Positions 28,901 to 36,714 of a stretch of 64,000 nt of DNA are shown here, piece after piece. The notes below the pieces were generated by a model. That model was given only the letters and a program-made list of their open reading frames with translations, was not told where the DNA came from and searched no databases. This DNA comes from Bradyrhizobium sp. MOS002 (GTDB lineage Bacteria; Pseudomonadota; Alphaproteobacteria; Rhizobiales; Xanthobacteraceae). The DNA is taken from positions 682,001 to 746,000 of the forward strand of contig NZ_PYFX01000003.1 in NCBI RefSeq assembly GCF_003020115.1. Direction: 5' to 3'. Position numbers and translations under genes: made by a program. Within the stretch, counting starts at the first letter, position 1, and each line of letters starts with the position of its first letter.

Positions 28901-29403
28901 AAAACCTGTTCAAGCTGATGTCCTACAAGGACGAGTACGAGGTCGCGCGCCTCTATACCGACGGCAGCTTCTCAAAGAAGGTCTCGGAGAAATTCGACGG
29001 CGACTTCAAGCTGAAATTCTATCTGGCCCCGCCGATCTTCGCGCAGCGCGACAAGACGACGGGACACCTCCAGAAGAAGGAATTCGGCGGCTGGATGATC
29101 CACGCCTTTCGCGTGCTCGCCAGGCTGAAATTCCTGCGCGGCGGCGCGTTCGATCCGTTCGGCCGTACCGAGGAGCGCCGGACCGAGCGGAAGCTGGTCG
29201 AGGATTATCTCGGCATGATCGATCAGCGGATCTCCGGGCTCAAGGCGGAGCAGATCCCGCTGCTGACGAGGCTCGCGCGGCTGCCGGAGACGATCCGCGG
29301 CTTCGGCCATGTCAAGGAAGCCAACATCAAGCTGGCGGCCGCGGAGAAGGCGCGGCTGGAAGCGGAACTGGAGAACAGCCGCTTTGCGGTGGCTGCGGAG
29401 TAG
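25927..29403 (+). CDS. indolepyruvate ferredoxin oxidoreductase family protein, single chain
   Basis: 1158-residue fused 2-oxoacid:ferredoxin oxidoreductase. In order: a pyrimidine-binding/transketolase-like N-terminal part (GFISGYRGSPLGMYD), a TPP-binding middle part beginning near FFCSGCPHNTSTRVPEGS and GIGCHGMALSM, an Fe-S cysteine cluster at ~637-690 (CEGCGDC, then CNKDFSCVEGFCP), and a gamma-type domain starting at ITGIGGTGVITIGALL-like sequence. Such enzymes oxidatively decarboxylate aryl-pyruvates in aromatic amino-acid breakdown, giving acyl-CoA and reduced ferredoxin. The start is the ATG at 25927 with GAGGA upstream. Monocistronic. Confidence 0.92.
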   Translation: MTLMQVELDDKYRLESKRIFLSGTQALVRLPMLQRERDRLQGLNTGGFISGYRGSPLGMYDHALWRAKSHLQQHDIAFVPGLNEDLAATAVWGSQQVGLFPGSKVDGVFGIWYGKGPGVDRSVDALKHANAAGTSLNGGVLALAGDDHGCQSSTLAHQSEQVFAAALIPVINPATLQDYLDLGLYGFALSRFSGCWVGFKAISETVESSASIYSDPERIQIKLPDDFEMPPGGLNIRWPDPPLDAEKRLFGPKMAAVQAFARANQLDRIMLDSKPARLGIVATGKAYLDLRQALADLGITDKDAEDLGLRIYKVAMTWPLEESGAKRFAEGLQDVLVVEEKRGFIEDQLMRILYNIDASRRPTVTGKRDERGAPLLPSEGELTPTIVASALVARLRKLGHHSPVLEQRLARLEAFDTPVPATAQIKLARTPFFCSGCPHNTSTRVPEGSRAMAGIGCHGMALSMPTRRTDLISHMGAEGVNWIGQAPFTTEQHIFQNLGDGTYTHSGLLALRAASAAGISITYKILYNDAVAMTGGQPAEGGFNVAQIAHQVWAEGVKRLAIVSDDPTKYPEANYFPQGATVHHRRELDAVQRELRDIKGLTVIVYDQTCAAEKRRRRKRGLYPDPAKRAFINELVCEGCGDCSQASNCVSVQPLETEFGRKRQIDQSNCNKDFSCVEGFCPSFVTVHGGTLKRIKTSAVDSGQLFADLPLPPARELDAPYNILVTGIGGTGVITIGALLGMAAHVDGRGCSALDFTGLSQKNGAVMSHVRIAAKPEDISAVRITTGGADVILGCDMIVSAGPSALSRAERGVTKAYVNADLQPTASFVQNPDLDFEMGAMQTVLRDAVGDKNLDVIDATGIASALMGDSIATNPFMLGFAFQKGAIPLSLEALLRAIEINGAAIEMNKLAFTWGRLAAHDMSRVRSVLQFRSRASAPTKSLDDIIATRAKFLTGYQDKAYADRYLAAIAKVRKAEAAASPASAELTEAVAKNLFKLMSYKDEYEVARLYTDGSFSKKVSEKFDGDFKLKFYLAPPIFAQRDKTTGHLQKKEFGGWMIHAFRVLARLKFLRGGAFDPFGRTEERRTERKLVEDYLGMIDQRISGLKAEQIPLLTRLARLPETIRGFGHVKEANIKLAAAEKARLEAELENSRFAVAAE

Positions 29404-29427
29404 CGGAAGACTGGCGCCACATTCTCG

Positions 29428-29514
29428 GCGTCATCGCCCGATCCAGTACTCCGAGGCGGTTGTGATTAGTCCAATGGGCCGCGGCGTACTGGATGCCCCG
29501 CCTTCGCGGGGCAT
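29428..29514. repeat. palindromic intergenic repeat with terminal hairpin
   Basis: ATCCAGTAC at 29441-29449 pairs with GTACTGGAT at 29486-29494. Directly after comes a perfect 9-bp hairpin, ATGCCCCGC-CTTC-GCGGGGCAT, at 29493-29514. It lies between the convergent oxidoreductase and flavoprotein genes and could end transcription from both sides. Confidence 0.7.
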
Positions 29515-29531
29515 GACAGCGCTGGGGATGG

Positions 29532-31256
29532 TTAGACTGAGGCTGCGGTCGCACCCGTAGCGACAATCACCCCCTCCGCCAGATGCCGCCCCGCGATGTA
29601 CCCGAACGTCAGCGCCGGCCCGAGCGTGATCCCTGGCCCGGGATAATTGCCGTTCATGATCGAGCCCATATCGTTGCCGCAGGCGTAGAGCCCTGCGACC
29701 GGCGTGCCGTCCTCGCGCAACACGCGCGTCTGGGCGTCCACCTTCATGCCGATCGCCGTGCCGAGATCGGCTGGATAGATGCGCAGCGCAAAAAACGGGC
29801 CACGGAGGATGGGCGCGACGCAGGGGGTGGGCTTGTGGCTGATATCACCGAGATGGCGCTGGTAGATGGTGCTGCCACGACCGAATTCCGGGTCGCGCCC
29901 CTCCTTCGCACCGGAATTGTAGCTCGCGACAGTTGCTGAAAGCGTCGACGGCTTGATACCGATCTTCACCGCGAGTTGCGCGACATCAGGCGCCTCGATC
30001 AACTCGCCACTCGCCAGATAGCGCCGGACACTGCGCGCAAACGGCCGGATGCGGCCGAGACCATAACTCCACAGGAACGGACGGTCGCAGATCAGATAGA
30101 ACGGCCGATCCGGTTCGCCGTCGCTGTCGCGCAGCATGGCGAGCACGAACTCGTGGTACGACAACGCCTCGTTGACGAAGCGCCGGCCGGCCGCATTGAC
30201 CGCAATCACGCCGGGCTTGGCGCGGTCGGTCACAGTGTGCGGGAAAACGCCACGGCTTCCATCGGGGCGCCGGAACAGCGAGGCCGGCACCCAATAGGCC
30301 GGGCTCGTCGCATCCGTATTGAGCGCTGCGCCGGTTGCGGTCGCGAGGCGGAGCCCGTCGCCCGTAGCGGACATGTGGGCCGCCGAGATAAATCCGGCCG
30401 CGGGTGGGAAGAAGCGCTTGCGCAAGGTTGCGTCGTGCGAGAAGCCGCCGGTCGCGAGCACCACGCCGCGGCGCGCGGCAATCAGGCGATCGCGCGCCCC
30501 ATGACGGATAATGACGCCGCCGACGCGATCGCCCTGCATCGACAAATCCTCGACGTCCGCGCTGAACAGGATCTCGACCTGCCGGACCAGCAGCGAGGCA
30601 TACAGCTGTGCGGCGAGCGCGTTGCCGAGATGCAGCGTCGTGCCGCGCGGGCTCCGCAGCCGCTGCCACACATACTCCGAAACCAGCCGCGTCGCGCGAA
30701 CAGTCGCGCGCAGCGATTTTCGGACCCGGCGCAGATGCGGGATGTCGCGGCGGCTGACCATCATCCCGCCGAACAAAGTGAACTCCGGCAGCGGCGCGCG
30801 CAGCCGCGCGAAATGCGCGCCCAGCCGCGTGCCGTCGAAGACGACCGGCTCGAGCACGCGCCCGCCCGGCGTCGCGCCCAATCGCTCCGGATAATAATCC
30901 GGATAGGCCTTCACCGGCTGGAGGCGCACTTGCGTGTTGGCTTCGAGATAGGCGACCGCCTCCGGTCCGCGCGCGAGGAAAGCGGCGCGGAGGCCCGCAT
31001 TGGCGGGCTCGGGCACCGTGCTCGACAAATATTGCACGGCGTCCGTGACGCTATCGCAGAGCCCCACTTCTTTCATTTTGGCATTGGCGGGAATCCAGAT
31101 CATGCCGTCGGACCATGCGGTGGTGCCGCCGACGAAAGCGGTCTTCTCGATCACCAGCACGCGCAGGCCTTCGGCGGCGGCGACGGCCGCGGCCGTCATG
31201 CCACCGGCGCCGGCGCCGACGACGATGACATCGTAGGTCTCATGCGCCGGCATCAT
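29532..31256 (-). CDS. FAD-dependent oxidoreductase, 3-ketosteroid dehydrogenase/fumarate reductase type
   Basis: 574 residues. The FAD-binding motif VVGAGAGGMTAAAVAA starts at ~12 and is followed by the family's VIEKTAFVGGTTAWSDGMIWIP. The end carries the second FAD-contact region GLYACGNDMGSIMNGNYPGPGITLGPALTFGYIAG, strongly reminiscent of 3-ketosteroid delta-1-dehydrogenases. It dehydrogenates a ketosteroid-like or other hydrophobic substrate. The start may be either of two adjacent ATGs (31256 or 31253). No steroid-catabolism neighbours are present, so the substrate is uncertain. Confidence 0.87.
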   Translation of the reverse strand: MMPAHETYDVIVVGAGAGGMTAAAVAAAEGLRVLVIEKTAFVGGTTAWSDGMIWIPANAKMKEVGLCDSVTDAVQYLSSTVPEPANAGLRAAFLARGPEAVAYLEANTQVRLQPVKAYPDYYPERLGATPGGRVLEPVVFDGTRLGAHFARLRAPLPEFTLFGGMMVSRRDIPHLRRVRKSLRATVRATRLVSEYVWQRLRSPRGTTLHLGNALAAQLYASLLVRQVEILFSADVEDLSMQGDRVGGVIIRHGARDRLIAARRGVVLATGGFSHDATLRKRFFPPAAGFISAAHMSATGDGLRLATATGAALNTDATSPAYWVPASLFRRPDGSRGVFPHTVTDRAKPGVIAVNAAGRRFVNEALSYHEFVLAMLRDSDGEPDRPFYLICDRPFLWSYGLGRIRPFARSVRRYLASGELIEAPDVAQLAVKIGIKPSTLSATVASYNSGAKEGRDPEFGRGSTIYQRHLGDISHKPTPCVAPILRGPFFALRIYPADLGTAIGMKVDAQTRVLREDGTPVAGLYACGNDMGSIMNGNYPGPGITLGPALTFGYIAGRHLAEGVIVATGATAASV

Positions 31257-31315
31257 GCGGCGGGGGTCCCGAAGCGAGGCATGACACCGTCATACCCCGC
31301 CTGGGCGCCCACACG

Positions 31316-32335
31316 CTAGCGCGCCGGCTTGCGCTCGACCGGGTCGATATCGATCGCCCGCAGGCGGCCCAGCCGCAGCACGTCCATGGCCAGCCGCCGG
31401 CCGATCCGGTCGCGGTCGAGCACGCGGATCAGATCGTCGACGCCGTTGATCTCGACGCCGTCGAGGCCGATCACGACATCGCCGGACAACAGCCCCGCCT
31501 TGGCCGCCGGCCCGTCCTGCTCGATCTGCGCCAGCAGCGCGCCCATCTTATTCTCGACGCCGGCCAGCACCGCGTGTCGCCGCGGGATCGGCGCGGTCTG
31601 GCCGGCCACGCCGATATAGGCGCGGCGGACATAGCCGTGGCGGATGATCTCGGACAGCACGAATTGCGCGGTGTTGCTGGCGACTGCGAAGCAGATGCCC
31701 TGTGCGCCGCTGATGATGGCCGTGTTGATGCCGATCACCTCGGCATTCGACGACACCAGCGGCCCACCGGAATTGCCGGGATTGAGCGCAGCATCGGTCT
31801 GGATCACGTCCTCGATGGTGCGGCCACTGACCGAGCGGATCGAGCGCCCGAGCGCCGAGACCACTCCGGCGGTGACGGTCGATTCAAAGCCGAGCGGGTT
31901 GCCGATCGCGATCACGAGCTGGCCGCGCCGCAAGGTCTTGGAGTTGCCGAGAGCCGCGTAGGGCAAATCCCGCGCCCCGTTGGCGCGAAGCAGCGCAAGG
32001 TCCGTGTCGGGATCGACGCCGAGGACCCGGGCGTCGCCGACATGGCCCTCGACGTCGCGTAGCCGGATCTCCTTCGACGAGCCGACCACGTGGCTATTGG
32101 TAAGCACGAGCCCGTCCGGCGAGATCACGATGCCCGAGCCGAGCCCGCCGCGCTCGCGGCCGTTCGGCACCTTTGGCCCGGTCTCGACGCGCACGACGGC
32201 CGGACCGACGCGGTCGGTTACGTCGATCACGGCATTGGAATAGGCGTCCAGCAGGGCCCGGTCATCGACCGGGACAGCCGCCATCGCCCGCGATGACGAT
32301 CCGTCATCGACGATGTCTGAAGTAAAATCCAACAT
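31316..32335 (-). CDS. S1C-family (HtrA/Deg-like) serine protease with PDZ domain
   Basis: 339 residues. The trypsin-like triad is complete: His82 (LTNSHVVG), Asp112 (DPDTDLALL) and Ser189 (NPGNSGGP). A single PDZ domain occupies ~230-335, giving a DegS-like layout. Unlike DegP or DegS, no signal peptide or membrane anchor is visible at the N-terminus (MLDFTSDIVDD), so the protein may be cytosolic. It follows the GMC/small-subunit genes in the same direction at a 91-base distance, so it may or may not be in their operon. Confidence 0.88.
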   Translation of the reverse strand: MLDFTSDIVDDGSSSRAMAAVPVDDRALLDAYSNAVIDVTDRVGPAVVRVETGPKVPNGRERGGLGSGIVISPDGLVLTNSHVVGSSKEIRLRDVEGHVGDARVLGVDPDTDLALLRANGARDLPYAALGNSKTLRRGQLVIAIGNPLGFESTVTAGVVSALGRSIRSVSGRTIEDVIQTDAALNPGNSGGPLVSSNAEVIGINTAIISGAQGICFAVASNTAQFVLSEIIRHGYVRRAYIGVAGQTAPIPRRHAVLAGVENKMGALLAQIEQDGPAAKAGLLSGDVVIGLDGVEINGVDDLIRVLDRDRIGRRLAMDVLRLGRLRAIDIDPVERKPAR

Positions 32336-32426
32336 GGCAAGAGTCCTTGAGGCTCACACAGATGGTGGCCTGCTCCGTTAGGCGCAAGGGATCCGTCCGG
32401 GGCGCAAGGCTGGACTGCCCAGGTGG

Positions 32427-32876
32427 CTAGGGCGCCCGTCGCAGCGCGCCCGCCCTTGCCTTGACCGGGTCGAGCAGCGACCAGTCGCCATCCGGCAGCA
32501 CGTAACCCATGGGAAACGGCGCACGCGGCTCCAGCCCAAGCGAGCGCAAAACGCGATCGTCGCGGTAGTAACATTGCAGCACCACGCGGACGAGCGTGGC
32601 CGCAGCCGGACCGCCGGAACTGCGAAACTCCTGCGCCACCGCATCGCGCCTGGCAGCATCCAGCTCGGCGAACGGTTGGCCCGCGAGGCGCGCCAGATGG
32701 TCGAGCGCAGCCGCCACCAATTTGGCGTCACGCCCCAGCGTCGCCAGTATGTCGTCCTGGATCGCGGAATCGTCGGCGCCGGGCACCTTGTACTCGTCGC
32801 TGGCGGGAACGATCATCGCGGCGATGGTGCGAAGGTCGTCGCGCTGGGCGCGCGTCAGTTGATTGTCTGCGGACAT
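32427..32876 (-). CDS. small protein partner of GMC oxidoreductase (gluconate 2-dehydrogenase subunit 3-like)
   Basis: 149 residues, no signal peptide, mostly helical. The sequence LTRAQRDDLRTIAAMIVPASDEYKVPGADD resembles the start of gluconate 2-dehydrogenase subunit 3 proteins, which accompany membrane-linked GMC dehydrogenases. The late segment FPMGYVLPDGDWSLLDPVKAR fits the family's end. The gene begins 7 bases after the GMC oxidoreductase stop, so the pair is co-translated. Unlike typical subunit 3 proteins it lacks a Tat signal. Confidence 0.68.
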   Translation of the reverse strand: MSADNQLTRAQRDDLRTIAAMIVPASDEYKVPGADDSAIQDDILATLGRDAKLVAAALDHLARLAGQPFAELDAARRDAVAQEFRSSGGPAAATLVRVVLQCYYRDDRVLRSLGLEPRAPFPMGYVLPDGDWSLLDPVKARAGALRRAP

Positions 32877-32883
32877 GACGGCC

Positions 32884-34482
32884 TCAATCGAAGAGGTTGG
32901 CGAGGCGCTGCTTCATCTGGTCGGCGATGTAGAGCGCAAGGGCCTGGATGGTGGACGTTGGATTCACGCCGCCCGAGGTGACGAAGATGCTGCCATCGAC
33001 GATGAAGAGATTCTTGACGTCGTGCGAGCGGCCCCATTCGTTGACGACGGAGCGCGAGGGATCGGTGCCCATCCGCGCGGTGCCGAGCAGGTGCCAGCCG
33101 CCCCACGGGATCGGCGAGTTGACGCAGATGTCGGTCGCACCCGCCGTTTCGAGAATCTCGCGGCCGCGCGCCAGCGCATGCTCCATCATCTTCCGGCTGT
33201 TCTCGCTGATCGTGTAGTCGATCCTCGGCGCGGGAATGCCGTGGCTGTCCTTCAAGACCGGATCGAGCGTAACCTGGTTATGCTCCTCCGGCAGGTCCTC
33301 GCAAATCGCGGAAAACCCGAGTCGGTGTCCATTGAGCTTGCGGAAGACGCGGTGATGATCGGCGCCCCACGGCAGAATGCCCTTCTGCTCGCTGACGACA
33401 GCCTCGAACACCGGCCCGGCGCCGCGCACGAACTGGACGCCGTAGCCGCGCACGAAGCCCCGCGACGGGTCGGTGTCGTACCACTCCTTGCTCCACAGGC
33501 AGGTCGGCGGCGCGCGGTTGCTATCGGTCGGCTCCTTCACATAGCCGTAGATCTGCGCATAAGGATGGAACATCAGGTTCTTGCCGACGAGGCCGGACGA
33601 ATTTGCAAGGCCGTTCGGAAAGCGGTTCGATGCCGAGTTCAGCAGCAGCCGCGGCGTGCCGACGCCGTTGCAGGCGATGATGACCACATGCGCCGGCTGG
33701 AACTGCTCGACGCCGTCCTTGTCGTAATAGACCACGCCGCTGGCCATGCCGTTCTCGTCGGTGGTGATCTCGCGCACCCGGCAGTGCGTGCGCAGCTCGA
33801 CGCCGGCGCGGACCGCATGCGGCCAATAGGTGATGTCAGTCGAGGACTTGGCGCCTTGCGCGCAGGCCGGCGTGCAATGGCCGAGATTGATGCAGCGCGC
33901 GCGGCCCTCGTAGTCCATGGTCGCGACCGTCGTATCCGACGGCCACCAGTGCCAGCCCAGCTTGTTCATGGCCTTGCCGATGATCGCACCGGACAAACCG
34001 AGCGGCTGTTGCGGCATCGGCGGATGCGTCAGCGGGGAAAGCGGGTCGCCCGACAGGCCGGAGGTGCCCATCATCCGGTCGTTCTCTTCGAAGAACGGGG
34101 TCAGCGCGTCGTAGTCGATCGGCCAGTCGTCGGCGACGCCGTCGAGCGTCTTCACCTTGAAATCGGACGGATGCAACCGCGGCCAGTGCGCGGTGTACAT
34201 CACCGTCGAGCCACCTACCGCATTGTAGTTGACGACCTTGATCGGCGAATTGTCGTCGTTGATCGGATAGTCCTCGGGCCGGCCGCGGACATTGGGGCTG
34301 GACGACCACTCGCCGTAGAACTTGGCCTCCCAGTCCCGGCCCGTGCTGGGATATTCCGCCGGGTTCATCCAGCCGCCCTGCTCCAGGCAGAGAATATGCA
34401 TCTTGGTTTCGGCCAGCGACCACGCCACCGCCGCGCCTGAAGCGCCGGCGCCGATGATCAGGACGTCCACGGGGTCTTTCAT
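32884..34482 (-). CDS. GMC-family oxidoreductase
   Basis: 532-residue FAD enzyme (glucose-methanol-choline family). The dinucleotide motif VLIIGAGASGAAVAW is at the N-terminus; the C-terminal catalytic region has GGWHLLGTARMGTDP, whose His is the probable base, and ends with GVNPTSTIQALALYIADQ. It oxidises an alcohol or sugar. The ATG at 34482 has GGGAGGA upstream; the 92 extra residues of the longer ORF are arginine-rich shadow sequence. No signal peptide is seen and no cytochrome c subunit is adjacent, so the electron acceptor is unknown. Confidence 0.88.
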   Translation of the reverse strand: MKDPVDVLIIGAGASGAAVAWSLAETKMHILCLEQGGWMNPAEYPSTGRDWEAKFYGEWSSSPNVRGRPEDYPINDDNSPIKVVNYNAVGGSTVMYTAHWPRLHPSDFKVKTLDGVADDWPIDYDALTPFFEENDRMMGTSGLSGDPLSPLTHPPMPQQPLGLSGAIIGKAMNKLGWHWWPSDTTVATMDYEGRARCINLGHCTPACAQGAKSSTDITYWPHAVRAGVELRTHCRVREITTDENGMASGVVYYDKDGVEQFQPAHVVIIACNGVGTPRLLLNSASNRFPNGLANSSGLVGKNLMFHPYAQIYGYVKEPTDSNRAPPTCLWSKEWYDTDPSRGFVRGYGVQFVRGAGPVFEAVVSEQKGILPWGADHHRVFRKLNGHRLGFSAICEDLPEEHNQVTLDPVLKDSHGIPAPRIDYTISENSRKMMEHALARGREILETAGATDICVNSPIPWGGWHLLGTARMGTDPSRSVVNEWGRSHDVKNLFIVDGSIFVTSGGVNPTSTIQALALYIADQMKQRLANLFD

Positions 34483-34678
34483 CGCGAAATTTTCCTCCCT
34501 TCGCCGCTTCCCGGGCGATTCGGCCTCCGCTCCGCAAGGCCGGGGAACGATAGGATCAGAGCTGCGGCCGAGTAAAGCCACGAGGCCGGAATGTCGCACT
34601 TCGCGGGGCGCAGACCATTGGTATCGCCACATCCGGATGCTAGGAACAAGGCGCACGAGCCATCGATAGCGAGACCTT

Positions 34679-35467
34679 ATGTCCTTCCGAATATCCTTTG
34701 CCAGCGCCCGCGCTTTCGCGCTCGTTTCCTTTCTCGCCCTGTCCGGATTTCTGGGCACCGCCGACCCGGCCTACGCGCTGACCGCCGCCGCGACGGTCCG
34801 CGACGGCAACGCCATCCAGCTCGGCGACATCACCTACCGCCTCGACGGCGTCGACGCGCCCGAGCTGGACCAGGTCTGCATCGACGATCACGCCGATCCC
34901 TGGACCTGCGGTATCGAGGCCCGCGACCAGCTCGCCAAGCTGATCGGCAAGCGATCCGTGCGTTGCGACGATGTCGGGCCGGAAAAGAGTTTTGGCAAGC
35001 GGCACCGCGCGATCTGCACGGTCGAGGGCGACAAGACCAGCTTGAACGAGCAGCTAGTCAAGCTCGGCTATGCCATTGTCCGCGAGCCGGTCAAGGCGAA
35101 CGTCAAGTCGGCCGCAGCCGACGCGAAATCAACCTCCGCCGGAATCTGGAAGGGCTGCTTTGTTGCACCGCAAGAATTCCGCACCGGCAAGAAGGACGGC
35201 GCGCTCCTCGGCGCCGCCTGCCGCGCCGACCGCGACAAGGAGATTCGCGCGGTGTTGTTTCCCGATGATCTGACGATGCCGCCGAGCTGTGGCATCAAGG
35301 GCAAGCTTGCGGTGCGCGCGCGCGTGACCGGCAATATCGGCATCTACCATTTACGGGGCTGCCCGAGCTACCCCGCGACCACCAAGCCGGACCGCTGGTT
35401 CTGCTCGGAGGACGACGCCCAGGCCGCAGGCTTCCGCAAGGCCTACAATTGCCGACGGCCGAAATAA
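34679..35467 (+). CDS. exported thermonuclease-family (SNase-like) protein
   Basis: 262 residues. The N-terminal ~35 residues are a signal peptide ([20 protein letters not shown]). Residues ~38-160 carry an SNase-like domain ([28 protein letters not shown]...GIEARDQL...LVKLGYAIV); the remaining ~100 residues are a cysteine-containing tail ending [29 protein letters not shown], a motif also seen at the end of other bacterial secreted nucleases. It likely degrades nucleic acid outside the cytoplasm. Single gene, divergent from the GMC gene, with an sRNA candidate downstream. Confidence 0.87.
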   Translation: MSFRISFASARAFALVSFLALSGFLGTADPAYALTAAATVRDGNAIQLGDITYRLDGVDAPELDQVCIDDHADPWTCGIEARDQLAKLIGKRSVRCDDVGPEKSFGKRHRAICTVEGDKTSLNEQLVKLGYAIVREPVKANVKSAAADAKSTSAGIWKGCFVAPQEFRTGKKDGALLGAACRADRDKEIRAVLFPDDLTMPPSCGIKGKLAVRARVTGNIGIYHLRGCPSYPATTKPDRWFCSEDDAQAAGFRKAYNCRRPK

Positions 35468-35584
35468 CGAAGCCCATCACGCACCCGTGAGCGGCAGCCG
35501 GAGACAGTATTCGTCCGGAATTGAACTCTATCGAGAGTTGCTGCATTTGTAAGCGTACGCAAGCGCTTTGCGCGAGCGTTTCCT

Positions 35585-35676
35585 TGGCGGCAATCCGGCT
35601 CCGGCCAGATTGCTTTGCTCGGGCGTTTCCTCCCTAGACTTGGGCCGCTTGTCACTACAAGCGGCTCTTCTTTTTT
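35585..35676 (+). ncRNA. candidate trans-acting small RNA (MmgR/alpha-r8-like)
   Basis: The 219-base interval between two convergent genes contains, in order, a hairpin at 35590-35613 (GCAATC...GATTGC), an unpaired stretch holding GTTTCCTCCCTAGAC, and a perfect 9-bp stem followed by a T-rich run. A single-stranded TTTCCTCCCT ahead of a Rho-independent terminator is, from memory, the hallmark of the rhizobial MmgR (alpha-r8, Rfam suhB) family. Its anti-Shine-Dalgarno character suggests translational control. The 5' end is a guess; no sigma-70 promoter is obvious. It could alternatively be the 3' UTR of the nuclease mRNA. Confidence 0.6.
35644..35676 (+). terminator. Rho-independent terminator
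   Basis: GCCGCTTGT at 35644-35652, a CACT loop and ACAAGCGGC at 35657-35665 form a perfect 9-bp stem, followed by TCTTCTTTTTT. It is oriented for + strand transcripts: the sRNA candidate and/or the nuclease gene. Confidence 0.9.
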
Positions 35677-35686
35677 GCACGATGCG

Positions 35687-36076
35687 CTAACGGCGCATTG
35701 TCATGATCTGATCCATGGCCGGCATGTTCGCGTTCAGATGCGCCATGATCCAGACGGTGCCACCGACCACCAGGAACACCACCAGGAGCCCGAAGGCGAG
35801 CGCCAGCACGTTGTTGGTGTTGTCGGGGCCGGTCGTGATGTGCAGAAAGAACACGAGATGCACGCCCATCTGCGCGATCGCCAGCACGATCAGCGCGACG
35901 GGAATGGAAGGCTGCCAGACCAGATCCGTGCCGGCGATGAAGAACGAGGTCGCCGTCAGCAGCAGGGCAAGAACAAGACCCACCACGTAGCCGAGGATGC
36001 GCGTGCCGACACTGTGTTGCTCCTCATCGCCCGGCGCAAGGTCATGACCGGCCGGCATGTGGGTCTGATCGCTCAT
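35687..36076 (-). CDS. cyoD: cytochrome o ubiquinol oxidase subunit IV
   Basis: 129 residues with three hydrophobic helices, the size and topology of CyoD. The segment SIPVALIVLAIAQMGVHLVFFLHI is typical for the family. It assists assembly of the CuB site of the bo3 oxidase. The ATG at 36076 overlaps the cyoC stop (ATGA), and it is the last gene of the operon; cyoE does not follow. Confidence 0.92.
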   Translation of the reverse strand: MSDQTHMPAGHDLAPGDEEQHSVGTRILGYVVGLVLALLLTATSFFIAGTDLVWQPSIPVALIVLAIAQMGVHLVFFLHITTGPDNTNNVLALAFGLLVVFLVVGGTVWIMAHLNANMPAMDQIMTMRR

Positions 36077-36714
36077 ACGCCACTCCCAAGCAAATAGACG
36101 ACGGAGAAGACTCCGACCCAGACGATGTCGAGCGCATGCCAGAACAACGCAAAGCACATCATCCGGCGCAGCACGTCGGCACGAAAACCCTTTGCGAAAA
36201 CCTGGGCCATCATGGTGAGCAGCCACAATGTGCCGGCCGAGACGTGGAGGCCGTGGCAGCCGACCAGCGAGAAGAACGAGGTCAGGAAAGCGCTTCGCGA
36301 TGGGCCATAGCCGCGGGCAACGAGATCGGCGAATTCGCGAAACTCAATGACGAGAAAGATGAGGCCGAGCAAACACGTCACGGCCATCCCGAGATAGAAC
36401 CAGAACCGGTTGCGCACATCGGCCGCGATACTTGCCATGCCGCAAGTGAAGCTCGACAGCAGCAGGCACACCGTCTCGATCGCGACGTTCCGCTGCTCGA
36501 ATATCTCGGAACCCTTCGGGCCGCCGGCGGTCTGGTCGGCCAGCACCGCATAGGCCGCGAAGAAGCAGGAGAACATCACGATGTCGGAGAGCAGGAAGAC
36601 CCAGAAGCCATAGGCGGTCACGATGCGCTTCGGCGCTGGGCCCGGATGCTCGATGACGAGGCCGATGTGATGCGGATCGGCGTGCGCACGGCCGGCGGTC
36701 GCGGTCATTGACAT
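36073..36714 (-). CDS. cyoC: cytochrome o ubiquinol oxidase subunit III
   Basis: 213 residues with five membrane helices, matching CyoC. Recognisable stretches are YGFWVFLLSDIVMFSCFFAAYAVL and VGCHGLHVSAGTLWLLTM. It is a non-redox core subunit of the terminal oxidase. The start overlaps the cyoB stop by one base and the stop overlaps cyoD, so all are coupled. Confidence 0.94.
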   Translation of the reverse strand: MSMTATAGRAHADPHHIGLVIEHPGPAPKRIVTAYGFWVFLLSDIVMFSCFFAAYAVLADQTAGGPKGSEIFEQRNVAIETVCLLLSSFTCGMASIAADVRNRFWFYLGMAVTCLLGLIFLVIEFREFADLVARGYGPSRSAFLTSFFSLVGCHGLHVSAGTLWLLTMMAQVFAKGFRADVLRRMMCFALFWHALDIVWVGVFSVVYLLGSGV

